Under the pieces are notes generated by a model, which worked only from the letters and a program-made list of their open reading frames with translations, was not told the origin of the DNA and made no database searches. Shown piece by piece: positions 1 through 9,183 of a DNA stretch of 64,000 nucleotides (position 1 is its first letter; each line of letters opens with the position of its first letter). The stretch spans positions 6,633,001 to 6,697,000 of the forward strand of contig NZ_CP108427.1 of assembly GCF_035982055.1 (NCBI RefSeq), given 5' to 3'. The translations under genes and the position numbers were made by a program. The stretch comes from Streptomyces sp. NBC_01288 (GTDB taxonomy: Bacteria; Actinomycetota; Actinomycetes; Streptomycetales; Streptomycetaceae).

Positions 1-974
1 AGCCAGGAGATCTGGCCGCCGAGGATGTCGTTGAACATACGGCCGATGCCCGCGGTGCCGGCGAACGTACCGCCGCCGCCACCCCCGCCCCCGCCGCCGT
101 TGCCCTCGCCGCCGAACACGCGGCCGAAGCCGTCGTAGCCCATGATCAGGTCCCAGGCGGTGCCGTCGGTCGAGCCGCCGATGTACGGGCGGTCCGAGGC
201 CGGGACGAGGGAGACGACCGTGGCCCACCAGAAGCTGGAGACGGCCAACGCGACCGTGGCCAGGGACAGTTGGACGATCTTCTTCTTCCAGCCGAGCTTC
301 GATGCGAACAGGTACACGGCGAAGACGGCGGGCAGGGCGATGTAGCCCTGGAGGAGCTTGGTGTTGAAGGCGAAGCCGAAGCAGACCGCGGAGCCGATCA
401 GCGGCAGCAGCTTCTCGGTGCGTACGGAGCGCAGGCCGAGGGCCGCGCCCGCCACCATCAGGAGGACGAGCAGGGTGTCGGGGTTGTTGTCGCGGTTGAT
501 GGCGACCGTGATCGGCGTCAGGGCGAGGACCAGTGCGGCGATCGCCGCGGCCACGTGCCCGAAGTACCGCTTCACGGAGGAGTGGAGGATCCAGATCGTG
601 CCGAGCGCGGCGGCGACCTCCGGCAGCATCATCTGCCAGGTGCCGAAGCCGAAGATCCGGCACGACAGGCCCATCACCATCAGGGAGAAGGGCGGCTTGT
701 CGACCGTGAGGAAGTTGCCCGCGTCCAGCGAGCCGAAGAACCAGGCCTTCCAGTTCTGGGTGCCGCTGTAGATCGCGCTGCTGTAGAAGCTGTTGAGGCT
801 GGAGCCGGAGAGGTTCCAGGAGTACAGCACCGCGGCCAGGACCATGATGGCGATCAGCGCGGGCAGCGACCAGCGGGGCGCCTTCTCGGGCGGCGCGTCG
901 GCGGGTGGGGCCGGCGGCGGCCAGTCGGCGGACGCGGGTTCGGTGTGGGGGTGTGGATCGGTGGCAGATGTCAC
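1..974 (-). CDS. PMT/ArnT-type membrane glycosyltransferase (3' end outside window)
   Basis: About 324 residues of the N-terminal part are visible; the gene runs off the left edge. It reads as a polytopic glycosyltransferase of the dolichyl-phosphate mannose protein mannosyltransferase / ArnT family (GT39-like), which transfers a sugar from a lipid carrier outside the membrane. After a Pro-rich cytoplasmic N-terminus the first membrane segment is followed by the loop LDAGNFLTVDKPPFSLM, carrying the DKPP signature typical of bacterial members, then further hydrophobic segments and NRDNNPD. The visible end contains a long Gly run (roughly residues 288-300), a common low-complexity loop. The start is GTG at 974; the nearby upstream ATG is in another frame and meets a stop after three codons. 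The start lacks a strong ribosome site, so it is tentative. Confidence 0.8.
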   Translation of the reverse strand, partial: MTSATDPHPHTEPASADWPPPAPPADAPPEKAPRWSLPALIAIMVLAAVLYSWNLSGSSLNSFYSSAIYSGTQNWKAWFFGSLDAGNFLTVDKPPFSLMVMGLSCRIFGFGTWQMMLPEVAAALGTIWILHSSVKRYFGHVAAAIAALVLALTPITVAINRDNNPDTLLVLLMVAGAALGLRSVRTEKLLPLIGSAVCFGFAFNTKLLQGYIALPAVFAVYLFASKLGWKKKIVQLSLATVALAVSSFWWATVVSLVPASDRPYIGGSTDGTAWDLIMGYDGFGRVFGGEGNGGGGGGGGGGTFAGTAGIGRMFNDILGGQISW

Positions 975-1060
975 CCAGGCATCGTGCGAAAGCAGGGTGG
1001 GTGCCTGCTGTGCCGAACCTTGCCACCGGCTGTGAATTCGCAAAGGGGCGGGTAACGCGT

Positions 1061-1127
1061 CGTACAACCGTTCCCCAACCCGTACAACCTTTCACGCCTT
1101 CCTGTGAGTCAACTCATGCATGACTCA
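1061..1127 (+). promoter_or_regulatory. Direct repeat CGTACAACC x2 and inverted repeat over the start codon
   Basis: CGTACAACC occurs at 1061-1069 and 1081-1089, exactly 20 bp apart (about two helical turns). Just downstream TGAGTCA (1105-1111) and TGACTCA (1121-1127) form a perfect 7-bp inverted repeat that encloses the ATG of the serine hydrolase gene at 1120. The spacing suggests regulator sites and/or an mRNA hairpin controlling translation. No known regulator is recognised. Confidence 0.4.
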
Positions 1128-1971
1128 GTCTCTTTGGACACCCCGCCGAGCCAGAGCGGTGGCCGTCGGCGTGGGCGCCGGCGTCCTCATACCCGTGCTG
1201 GCCGCCGCGACGCCCGCTGCCGCGGCCACCCCGACGGTCAGCTGTACGTCGGCCAAGGCGGGCCTCGCCGCCAAGCTGAAGAAGGACATCACCGCGGCCC
1301 TCGCGACCCGTAAGGGAACCGTCGCCGTCGGCCTCTACGACCGCACCACCAAGACCACCTGCACCCTGCGGGCGACGAGCGCCTACGACTCCGCCAGCAC
1401 CGTCAAGGTCACCGTCCTCGCCACGCTGCTGTGGGACGCGAAGAAGCACAACCGCCTGCTGACGTCGCGCGAGACGACGCTCACCAAGGCCATGATCACC
1501 AAGTCGGACAACGACGCGACCTCCACCCTGTGGAAGCAGCTGGGCCCGACGAAGATCAAGGGCTTCCTGTCCGCCGCCGGCATGACCCAGACCAAGCCGG
1601 GCGCGAACAACTACTGGGGCCTGACCCAGGAGACCGTGACCGACGAGCAGAAGCTGCTCAAGCTGGTCACCGCCAAGAACACGGTGCTGAGCGACAACTC
1701 CCGTGCGTACATCCTGAAGTTGATGAACCAGGTCATCTCCAGCCAGCGCTGGGGCACCCCGTCCGGCGCCCCCTCCGGTGTCACCGTGCACGTCAAGAAC
1801 GGCTGGCTCCAGCGCTCCACGCACGGCTGGCGCGTCCACAGCCTGGGCACCTTCAACGGCGGCGGCCACGACTACATGATGTCCGTGCTCACCCAGGACA
1901 ACAGCACGATGAGCTACGGCATCACCACGATCCAAGGCGTCGCGAAGGCGATCCACAAGGACCTCGCGTAG
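1120..1971 (+). CDS. Secreted class A beta-lactamase-fold serine hydrolase
   Basis: A 283-residue exported protein: Sec signal peptide at about 1-36 with AAAA cleavage region, then a penicillin-recognising fold. The three active-site motifs of the class A family can be placed: STVK (Ser-x-x-Lys, about residue 93), SDN (in KSDNDAT, about 128) and KNG in HVKNGW near the C-terminus where enzymes usually have KTG or KSG. The family includes beta-lactamases and many actinobacterial serine hydrolases of unknown substrate. The KNG variant and short length make a genuine beta-lactamase activity uncertain. It stands alone, with an unusual repeat cluster over its promoter and start. Confidence 0.75.
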   Translation: MTQSLWTPRRARAVAVGVGAGVLIPVLAAATPAAAATPTVSCTSAKAGLAAKLKKDITAALATRKGTVAVGLYDRTTKTTCTLRATSAYDSASTVKVTVLATLLWDAKKHNRLLTSRETTLTKAMITKSDNDATSTLWKQLGPTKIKGFLSAAGMTQTKPGANNYWGLTQETVTDEQKLLKLVTAKNTVLSDNSRAYILKLMNQVISSQRWGTPSGAPSGVTVHVKNGWLQRSTHGWRVHSLGTFNGGGHDYMMSVLTQDNSTMSYGITTIQGVAKAIHKDLA

Positions 1972-2032
1972 GTCCTGTCCTGGGGAAACGCTTTACTACG
2001 CGGTCTCCCGCACGTCATCCACCCGTCCTACG

Positions 2033-3088
2033 GTGACGCCCATGCGCCTGAGAACCGTACTCGCGACCGCGACCGCCGGCCTGGCGGCGGCCACCTGCCT
2101 CACCGCCGCCGCCGGGCCCGCGAACGCCAGCAACTCCCGTACCAGTAACCCCTGTTCGTCCTCCGTCTCGATCGACCGCTTCTCCGACGCGCTCGACAAG
2201 ACGACGTACGACGGCACCTTCGTCGGCAACTTCTCCGCGCTCGCCGTCGACAAGGACGGCTCGATCGCAGCCCTGGAGGACCGTTCCTCGCTGTTCGATC
2301 TGAACGCGAAGACGCTCCAGCCGAAGCGCGCCGTCCACCTCGCCGACGAGAACGGCGCCGACCTCGACTCCGAGGGCCTGGCCATCGACCGCGACGGCAC
2401 CCGCCTGATCACCTCCGAGACCGAGCCGTCGATCCGCCGCTACTCCCGCGACGGCAAGATCCTCGACCGCCTCCCGGTCCCGTCCTCGCTGTTGGTCGCC
2501 CCGGCCGGGCGGGCCGTCTCCAACCAGACCTTCGAGGGCCTGACCCTCCTGCCCGGCGGCCACACCCTCCTCGCGTCGATGGAGTACCCGATCGCCGGGG
2601 AGACCTCGGGGGCCGTCCGCTTCCAGACCTGGACCCGGACCAAGGGCGACCACTTCAAGCTCGCCGCGCAGTACGCGTACAAGCCCGACGCCTCCTTCCT
2701 CGGCGTCCCCGAGGTACAGGCCCTGCCCGACGGCCGCCTCCTCGTCCTGGAACGCGGCTTCACCAGCGGCGTCGGCAACACCGTCCGCCTCTACCTGGGC
2801 GACCCCCGCCACGCGACGGACACCAGCGGCATCGACACCCTCACCGGCCAGCCCGGAGTCCACCTGATCAAAAAAACCCTGCTGGCCGACATCGCCGACT
2901 GCCCGACCCTGGGCGCGACAGCGAAGCAGCCCCAGCCGAACCCCCTCCTCGACAACATCGAGGGCATGGTGATCACGGGGAAGGAGAAGGGCCGCTACAA
3001 GGTGTTGCTGGTGAGCGACGACAACCAGAACACGGCCCAGACGACCCGCTTCTACTATCTCCGGGTACGAGCAACCCCCGCCTTTTAG
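2033..3088 (+). CDS. Secreted esterase-like protein of the phytase-like family
   Basis: 351 residues with a signal peptide ending near ANA (about residue 33). The mature part reads as a beta-propeller 'esterase-like activity of phytase' domain: SALAVDKDGSIAALEDR, DLDSEGLAIDRDGTRLITSE, QTFEGLTLLPGG and DNIEGMVI are its regularly spaced Asp/Glu/Gly blades. Members are secreted and are thought to act on phosphoesters or esters, but the substrate here is unknown. GTG 2033 or ATG 2042 could start it; the latter still leaves a full signal peptide. A run of seven A residues occurs inside the gene at about 2869-2875, unusual at this GC content, but the frame continues through it. Confidence 0.75.
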   Translation: MTPMRLRTVLATATAGLAAATCLTAAAGPANASNSRTSNPCSSSVSIDRFSDALDKTTYDGTFVGNFSALAVDKDGSIAALEDRSSLFDLNAKTLQPKRAVHLADENGADLDSEGLAIDRDGTRLITSETEPSIRRYSRDGKILDRLPVPSSLLVAPAGRAVSNQTFEGLTLLPGGHTLLASMEYPIAGETSGAVRFQTWTRTKGDHFKLAAQYAYKPDASFLGVPEVQALPDGRLLVLERGFTSGVGNTVRLYLGDPRHATDTSGIDTLTGQPGVHLIKKTLLADIADCPTLGATAKQPQPNPLLDNIEGMVITGKEKGRYKVLLVSDDNQNTAQTTRFYYLRVRATPAF

Positions 3089-3090
3089 TC

Positions 3091-3165
3091 TTTTAGGGGC
3101 ATGGGGCTGTATCAATGTGCGGCTCCGCCGCGTGGGCGCGACCAGCCACAGCGGACCTGCACTCG
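3091..3165 (+). repeat. Dispersed intergenic repeat, long variant (copy A)
   Basis: First of six copies in the window of a short repeat family. It starts TTTTAGGGGC, lacks the AACTGCGCG core of the short variant, and carries the insert with the GCGGCTCCGCCGC hairpin before GGGCGCGACCAGCCACAGCG. It lies directly behind the stop of the phytase-like gene, where it may act as a transcript end. Confidence 0.75.
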
Positions 3166-3275
3166 AAAAACGACCCCCGCGCGAAGCGCAATGTTGCGGA
3201 GGGATGAAATCCGCTCCATTCCGCGTTGGTGCCTTCCGGAAGACCAGCAGATCAGGGGCGAACGGAAGGCACCGC

Positions 3276-6200
3276 GTGGCAGCGAAACAGGGGGAGACAC
3301 CGGGGCAGCCGCAGGGCTGGGCAAGAAGGCTCGCCGCATACGCCTGGCGCTACCCCAAGGACGTCATACTCGCCCTCGGCGCGTCCCTCGCCGGCATGGC
3401 GGTCACCGCCCTCGTCCCCCTGGTCACCAAGGTGATCATCGACGACGTGATCACCGGCCACACCCGCTCCATGGCCCCCTGGGCCGCCGCCCTGATCGTC
3501 GCCGCCCTCCTCGTCTACGTCTCGACCTACGTCCGCCGCTACTACGGCGGCCGCCTCGCCCTGGACGTCCAGCACGACCTCCGCACCGAGATGTACGGGA
3601 CGATCACCCGCCTCGACGGCCGCCGCCAGGACGAGCTGTCCACCGGCCAGGTCGTCGGCCGCGCGACCAGCGACCTCCAGCTGATCCAGGGCCTGCTCTT
3701 CATGCTCCCGATGACCATCGGGAACGTCCTGCTCTTCGTGATCTCCCTCGCGATCATGGCCTGGCTGTCCCTCCCCCTGACCCTGATAGCCCTGGCGGTC
3801 GCCCCCGCCCTCGGTTTCATCGCCCGGCGCAGCCGCAGCAAGCTGCACCCCTCCACCTGGTACGCGCAGGCCCAGGCCGCCGCCGTGGCGGGAGTCGTCG
3901 ACGGCGCCGTCAGCGGCGTACGCGTCGTGAAGGGCTTCGGCCAGGAGGACCAGGAGACCGGAAAACTCCGTGAGGTCGGCCGCCGCCTGTACGCGGGCCG
4001 CCTCCGCACGATCCGCCAGAACGCCAAGTACACCCCCGCCCTCCAGGCCGTCCCCGCCCTCGGCCAGGTCGCGATGCTGGCGCTGGGCGGCTGGCTCGCG
4101 GTGCGTGGCCACATCACCCTCGGCACGTTCGTCGCGTTCTCCACCTACCTCGCCCAACTCGTCGGCCCGGTCCGCATGTTGGCCATGGTCCTCACCGTCG
4201 GCCAGCAGGCCCGCGCCAGCACCGAACGCGTCCTGCAACTCATCGACACCGAGCCCTCCATGACGAACGGCACCAAGGAACTCCCCGCCGACGCCCCGGC
4301 CACGGTCGAGTTCGACGACGTCTCCTTCGGCTACGACCACGAGCGCCCCGTCCTGAACGGCCTCAGCTTCGAGATCCGCCCCGGCGAGACCCTCGCGGTC
4401 GTCGGCTCCTCCGGCTCCGGAAAATCCACGGTCTCGCTGTTGCTGCCCCGCTTCTACGACGTCACCCACGGCGCCGTCCTCATCGGCGGCCACGACGTCC
4501 GCGAACTCACCCTCGACTCGCTGCGCGCCGCGATCGGCCTGGTCCCCGAGGACTCCTTCCTCTTCTCGGACACGGTCCGCAACAACATCGCCTACGGCCG
4601 CCCCGACGCGACCGACGAGCAGATCCTCACCGCCGCGCGCGCCGCCCAGGCCGACCGGTTCATCCAGGAACTCCCCGAGGGCTACGACACGACGGTCGGC
4701 GAGCACGGCCTCACCCTCTCCGGCGGCCAGCGTCAGCGCGTCGCCCTCGCCCGCGCGATCCTCACCGACCCGCGCCTGCTGGTCCTGGACGACGCGACCT
4801 CGGCGGTGGACGCACGCGTCGAGCACGAGATCCACGAGGCCCTGAAACAGGTCATGCGGGGCCGCACCACGTTGCTCATCGCGCACCGCCGCTCCACCCT
4901 CAACCTCGCCGACCGCATCGCCGTCCTCGACGGGGGCCGCCTCGCCGACATCGGCACGCACGACGAACTCCAGGAACGCTCACCCCTCTACCGCCGCCTC
5001 CTCACCGACCCCGACGAACTCGGCGGCGTATCGCCCGGCCACGCCCAGCCCGCCGCACCGGCCGAAGACACCTCCGTACGCGACGAGTTGGACGCGGAGT
5101 TCGACGCCGAGCGCGGGCTCACGCCCCGGCTGTGGACCGGCGACCGCGAGCCCAAGGACACCGCGCTGTCCGGGATGCCCGCGACGCCCGAACTCCTCGC
5201 CCAGGTCGACGCGTTGCCCCCGGCGACCGACGTCCCCGACATCGACGAGGCGGGCGCGGTCCGCGCCGAGGACTCGTACGGCCTGCGCCGGCTGCTGCGC
5301 GGGTTCGGCACCCCGCTGCTGATCAGCCTCGGCCTGGTCGCCGTGGACGCGAGCATGAGCCTGCTGCTGCCGATCATGATCCGGCACGGCATCGACCAGG
5401 GCGTCACCAAGATGGCGATCGGCGCGATCTGGTCGGCGTCGCTGCTCGCGCTGGTGGCCGTGGCGGTCCAGTGGGTGGCACAGCGCGGCGAGACCCGCAT
5501 GACGGGCCGTACCGGCGAACGGGTCCTCTACACCCTCCGCCTCAAGATCTTCGCCCAGCTCCAGCGCCTCGGACTCGACTACTACGAGCGGGAGTTGACG
5601 GGGCGGATCATGACGAGGATGACGACGGACGTCGACGCGCTGTCGTCGTTCCTCCAGACAGGCCTGGTCACGGCCTTCGTCTCGGTCGTCACCTTCTTCG
5701 GCATCATGGGCGCCCTGCTGGTGATCGACGTACAGCTGGCACTGGTCGTGTTCGCGACCCTGCCCCCGCTGGTCATCGCCACCTTCTTCTTCCGCCGCGC
5801 GAGCGTGAAGGCGTACGAACTCGCCCGTGAGCGTGTGTCGTTGGTCAACGCGGACCTCCAGGAATCGGTGTCGGGGCTGCGGATCGTGCAGGCGTTCCGA
5901 CGCGAGAAGGACGGCGGCCGGCGCTTCGCCGAGCGCAGCAGCAGCTACCGCGCGGCGCGTACCCGGGGCCAGTGGCTGATCTCGATCTACTTCCCCTTCG
6001 TGCAACTGCTGTCGTCGGTCGCGGCGGCGTCCGTACTGATCGCGGGCGCGGGCAGGGTGGACAACGCGACCCTGACGACAGGCGCGTTGGTCGCCTACCT
6101 CCTCTACATCGACCTGTTCTTCGCCCCGGTCCAGCAGCTCTCCCAGGTCTTCGACGGCTACCAGCAGGCGACCGTGTCCCTGGGCCGCATCCAGGAGTTG

Positions 6201-7007
6201 CTCCAGGAACCGACGTCCACCCGAGCCGCCGACGAACCGCTCGAAGTCCTCTCCCTGCGCGGCGACATAGCCTTCGAGAACGTGCACTTCGCGTACGGCG
6301 ACGACGAAGAGGCCATCGGGGGAGTGGAGTTGAGCATCCCCGCCGGCCAGACGGTCGCCTTCGTCGGCGAGACGGGCGCGGGCAAGTCGACCCTCGTGAA
6401 GCTGGTCGCCCGCTTTTACGACCCGACCGGCGGCCGGGTCACGGTCGACGGCACCGACCTCCGCGCCCTCGACATCACCTCGTACCGCCACCACCTGGGC
6501 GTCGTCCCCCAGGAGCCGTACCTCTTCCAGGGCACCGTCCGCGACGCCATCGCCTACGGCCGCCCCGACGCCACCGACGCCGAGGTGGAGGCGGCGGCCC
6601 GCGCGGTAGGCGCCCACGAGATGATCGCCACGCTCGACGGCGGCTATCTCCACGAGGTGGCCGAGCGAGGCCGCAACCTCTCGGCGGGCCAACGCCAGCT
6701 GATCGCTCTGGCCCGCGCCGAACTGGTGGACCCCGACATCCTCCTCCTGGACGAGGCGACAGCGGCCCTGGACCTGGCCACAGAAGCCCAGGTCAATCAG
6801 GCCACCGACCGCCTCGCAGGCCGCCGCACCACCCTCGTCGTCGCCCACCGCCTGACGACGGCGGCCCGCGCGGACCGGGTCGTGGTGATGGACCACGGGC
6901 AGGTCGTGGAGGACGGCACGCACGACGAGCTGCTGCAACTCGGAGGGACTTACGCCGAGTTGTGGCGGAACTTCGTCGGGGAGGATGCGCCCGCCGCCGC
7001 TGCCTGA
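3276..7007 (+). CDS. Tandem-fused ABC exporter (TMD-NBD-TMD-NBD)
   Basis: A 1243-residue protein holding two complete half-transporters. Half one has a type IV exporter membrane domain, Walker A GSSGSGKST (from residue 377), signature LSGGQ (481) and Walker B LLVLDDATSAVD. Half two has Walker A GETGAGKST (1031), signature LSAGQ (1135) and Walker B ILLLDEATAALD. In half one Asp506 replaces the catalytic Glu, so one ATP site is probably degenerate, as in heterodimeric exporters such as TM287/288. A charged linker of about 100 residues joins the halves. The reading frame is open upstream to 3117, but GTG 3276 follows a GGAAGG ribosome site and fits family N-termini. It probably exports a lipid, drug or peptide; the substrate cannot be read. 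Confidence 0.9.
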   Translation: MAAKQGETPGQPQGWARRLAAYAWRYPKDVILALGASLAGMAVTALVPLVTKVIIDDVITGHTRSMAPWAAALIVAALLVYVSTYVRRYYGGRLALDVQHDLRTEMYGTITRLDGRRQDELSTGQVVGRATSDLQLIQGLLFMLPMTIGNVLLFVISLAIMAWLSLPLTLIALAVAPALGFIARRSRSKLHPSTWYAQAQAAAVAGVVDGAVSGVRVVKGFGQEDQETGKLREVGRRLYAGRLRTIRQNAKYTPALQAVPALGQVAMLALGGWLAVRGHITLGTFVAFSTYLAQLVGPVRMLAMVLTVGQQARASTERVLQLIDTEPSMTNGTKELPADAPATVEFDDVSFGYDHERPVLNGLSFEIRPGETLAVVGSSGSGKSTVSLLLPRFYDVTHGAVLIGGHDVRELTLDSLRAAIGLVPEDSFLFSDTVRNNIAYGRPDATDEQILTAARAAQADRFIQELPEGYDTTVGEHGLTLSGGQRQRVALARAILTDPRLLVLDDATSAVDARVEHEIHEALKQVMRGRTTLLIAHRRSTLNLADRIAVLDGGRLADIGTHDELQERSPLYRRLLTDPDELGGVSPGHAQPAAPAEDTSVRDELDAEFDAERGLTPRLWTGDREPKDTALSGMPATPELLAQVDALPPATDVPDIDEAGAVRAEDSYGLRRLLRGFGTPLLISLGLVAVDASMSLLLPIMIRHGIDQGVTKMAIGAIWSASLLALVAVAVQWVAQRGETRMTGRTGERVLYTLRLKIFAQLQRLGLDYYERELTGRIMTRMTTDVDALSSFLQTGLVTAFVSVVTFFGIMGALLVIDVQLALVVFATLPPLVIATFFFRRASVKAYELARERVSLVNADLQESVSGLRIVQAFRREKDGGRRFAERSSSYRAARTRGQWLISIYFPFVQLLSSVAAASVLIAGAGRVDNATLTTGALVAYLLYIDLFFAPVQQLSQVFDGYQQATVSLGRIQELLQEPTSTRAADEPLEVLSLRGDIAFENVHFAYGDDEEAIGGVELSIPAGQTVAFVGETGAGKSTLVKLVARFYDPTGGRVTVDGTDLRALDITSYRHHLGVVPQEPYLFQGTVRDAIAYGRPDATDAEVEAAARAVGAHEMIATLDGGYLHEVAERGRNLSAGQRQLIALARAELVDPDILLLDEATAALDLATEAQVNQATDRLAGRRTTLVVAHRLTTAARADRVVVMDHGQVVEDGTHDELLQLGGTYAELWRNFVGEDAPAAAA

Positions 7008-7227
7008 CCCGCGCGGGGTCTACGACCACACCGAGAGCGGCATCGGGAGGTTCAGCCCACGGCCGGGTCGTCGACTACGCCGAGCTGCGGCGCACGTTCG
7101 TCGGTGTGCCTGGGGCGGAAGAGCAGGTCACCGCGCCCCGCTGAGGGGCGCGCAACCATGCGACATACGTCTTGCGTCCGTACATCAGTACGCTGTTCGG
7201 CTGCTGTGCTGTGCGGGAGGGACGACT

Positions 7228-7614
7228 GTGGACATGGGTGCGCTACGACGGCGGGTCGCGCTCGGCATGGCCGTGCTCGGCACGTCCGGGCTGCTCGCGC
7301 TCGCCGCCCCCGGCACCGCCCAGGCGGCCGCGGTCTGCCCGGGGCACGAGGTGGAGACGCTGCGCTTCTCCACCGGCATCGTCCACGTCTTCCGCCGGGG
7401 CGACTACATCTGCGCGTACACCGTCCCCAAGGCCTCCGGCGCCAAGCGCACGATGTCGGTCAGCGTGCAGGCGCGCGGCAGCCGTCCGGTCGTCGACAAG
7501 GGCCGCTACAAGCGCCGGGCCGGACCGGTCACCGTGCACGCCGGTCACCGGTGCGTGCTGGTGAAGGGCGCGGTCGGCGGCGGATCGGTCAGCTCGGGCT
7601 GGATCCTCTGCTGA
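7228..7614 (+). CDS. Small exported cysteine-containing protein
   Basis: 128 residues: VDMGALRRR start, hydrophobic core and AQAAA signal cleavage near residue 33, then a mature part of about 95 residues with four Cys (CPGHE, YICAY, HRCVL and the final WILC), likely two disulfides, and many basic residues. GTG 7228 follows GGAGG at 7216-7220 with good spacing, preferred over ATG 7234. The frame stays open upstream to about 6985 but that part has no coding signal. No family is recognised. It stands alone between the ABC exporter and the S37 peptidase. Confidence 0.6.
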   Translation: MDMGALRRRVALGMAVLGTSGLLALAAPGTAQAAAVCPGHEVETLRFSTGIVHVFRRGDYICAYTVPKASGAKRTMSVSVQARGSRPVVDKGRYKRRAGPVTVHAGHRCVLVKGAVGGGSVSSGWILC

Positions 7615-7718
7615 GTCGCTGAACCGCTGGTCACCGCCTTAAACGCACAACCGCCCCTGGTGTGACGGGAGTTGCTCCGATAGCTTCCCGTTCACAACTG
7701 CCTCACAGGGGAGATGGC

Positions 7719-9143
7719 ATGCGCAAGGCGCTCAGATGGCTGCTGGCGCTCACCGTGCTCATGGGCACGCTGAGCACGGCCGGGGCGGCCACCGCCGCCC
7801 AGGTCGGCCAAGCCGGTCAACCGGCGGACATCAAGGACCAGTTGCTGGCGATACCCGGCATGAGCCTGGTCCAGGAGAAGCCGTACACCGGCTACCGCTA
7901 CTTCGTCCTGAACTACACCCAGCCGGTCGACCACCGGCACCCGTCCAAGGGCACGTTCCAGCAGCGGATCACCGTGCTGCACAAGGACGTCTCGCGCCCG
8001 ACGGTCTTCTACACCAGTGGCTACAACGTCTCCACGACCCCCAGCCGCAGCGAACCGACCCGGATCGCGGACGCCAACCAAGTCTCCCTGGAATACCGCT
8101 ACTTCACGCCGTCCCGGCCCGCCCCTGCCGACTGGTCCAAGCTCGACATCTGGCAGGCGGCCAGCGACCAGCACCGCGTCTTCAAGGCCCTCAAGCCGAT
8201 CTACACCAAGAACTGGATCGCCACCGGCGGCTCCAAGGGCGGTATGACGGCCACCTACTTCGAGCGGTTCTACCCGCGCGACATGGACGGCGTGGTCGCC
8301 TACGTCGCCCCCAACGACGTGGTGAACAACGAGGATTCGGCCTACGACCGCTTCTTCACGAAGGTCGGCACCAAGGAGTGCCGCGACCGCCTGGACGCCG
8401 TGCAGCGCGAGGCGCTGGTGCGCAGGGACTCGCTGGAGAAGGAGTACGCGGCGTACGCGGCCGAGAACGGCTTCACCTTCACCACCGTCGGCAGCCTCGA
8501 CAAGGCCTACGAAGCCGTCGTCCTCGACTACGTCTGGGGCTTCTGGCAGTACAGCCTGCTCTCCGACTGCGACACCATCCCCGCGAACGCACAGGCCGCC
8601 ACCGACGACGAGATCTGGACCTCGGTCGACACGATCTCCGGCTTCTCCTTCTACACCGACCAGGGCCTGGACCCGTACACCCCGTACTACTACCAGGCGG
8701 GCACCCAACTCGGCGCCCCCACCATCAAGTTCCCGTACATCGAGAACAAGTACCTCCGCTACGGCTACCAGCCGCCCCGCAACTTCGTCCCCCGCTCCAT
8801 CCCGATGAAGTTCCGGCCGAACACCATGCGGGACGTGGACAGCTGGGTCCGCCACCACGCCGACCACATGCTCTTCGTCTACGGCCAGAACGACCCGTGG
8901 GGCGCCGAGCGCTTCGCCGTCGGCAAGGGCTCGAAGGACTCCTACGTCTTCACCGCGCCCGGCCTGAACCACGGCGCGAACGTCGCCGGCCTGACCGCCG
9001 ACCAGAAGGACCTCGCCACCGCCCGCATCCTGGCCTGGGCCGGCGTCCCGGCCACCACCACGGCACAGGCGAAGCCCCTCGCACCGTACGACGCGAGGCT
9101 GGACCGCCAGGACGTGCGGCGCGAGCCGACGCTCCGGCCGTAG
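7719..9143 (+). CDS. Secreted S37-type (PS-10) tri/tetrapeptidyl aminopeptidase
   Basis: 474 residues with a signal peptide (MRKALRWLLALTVL to about residue 30). The mature part matches the Streptomyces PS-10 peptidase family (S37), serine exopeptidases that remove tri- or tetrapeptides from extracellular proteins or pro-enzymes. The nucleophile is Ser172 in TGGSKGGMT; the His of GLNHGAN near residue 425 and an Asp (FVYGQNDPWGAE region) complete a likely alpha/beta-hydrolase triad. The early sequence FVLNYTQPVDHRHP is typical of the family. ATG 7719 sits behind GGGGAG; the frame is open upstream but without a ribosome site. It is monocistronic. Confidence 0.85.
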   Translation: MRKALRWLLALTVLMGTLSTAGAATAAQVGQAGQPADIKDQLLAIPGMSLVQEKPYTGYRYFVLNYTQPVDHRHPSKGTFQQRITVLHKDVSRPTVFYTSGYNVSTTPSRSEPTRIADANQVSLEYRYFTPSRPAPADWSKLDIWQAASDQHRVFKALKPIYTKNWIATGGSKGGMTATYFERFYPRDMDGVVAYVAPNDVVNNEDSAYDRFFTKVGTKECRDRLDAVQREALVRRDSLEKEYAAYAAENGFTFTTVGSLDKAYEAVVLDYVWGFWQYSLLSDCDTIPANAQAATDDEIWTSVDTISGFSFYTDQGLDPYTPYYYQAGTQLGAPTIKFPYIENKYLRYGYQPPRNFVPRSIPMKFRPNTMRDVDSWVRHHADHMLFVYGQNDPWGAERFAVGKGSKDSYVFTAPGLNHGANVAGLTADQKDLATARILAWAGVPATTTAQAKPLAPYDARLDRQDVRREPTLRP

Positions 9144-9183
9144 GCAACCTCCTCACCGCGCCCGGCCGTTGACAGTCACCCGA

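Noticed and set aside
3252..6938. Long minus-strand open frames opposite the ABC exporter (up to 652 codons)
   Set aside because: They are Gly/Val/Asp/Arg-rich mirror frames of a GC-rich gene, with no motif or ribosome site; the plus strand has full ABC signatures.
7062..7144. Short frame ending VDYAELRRTFVGVPG between the ABC exporter and the small exported protein
   Set aside because: It could be a gene fragment, but it is too short, has no start with a ribosome site and no recognised family.
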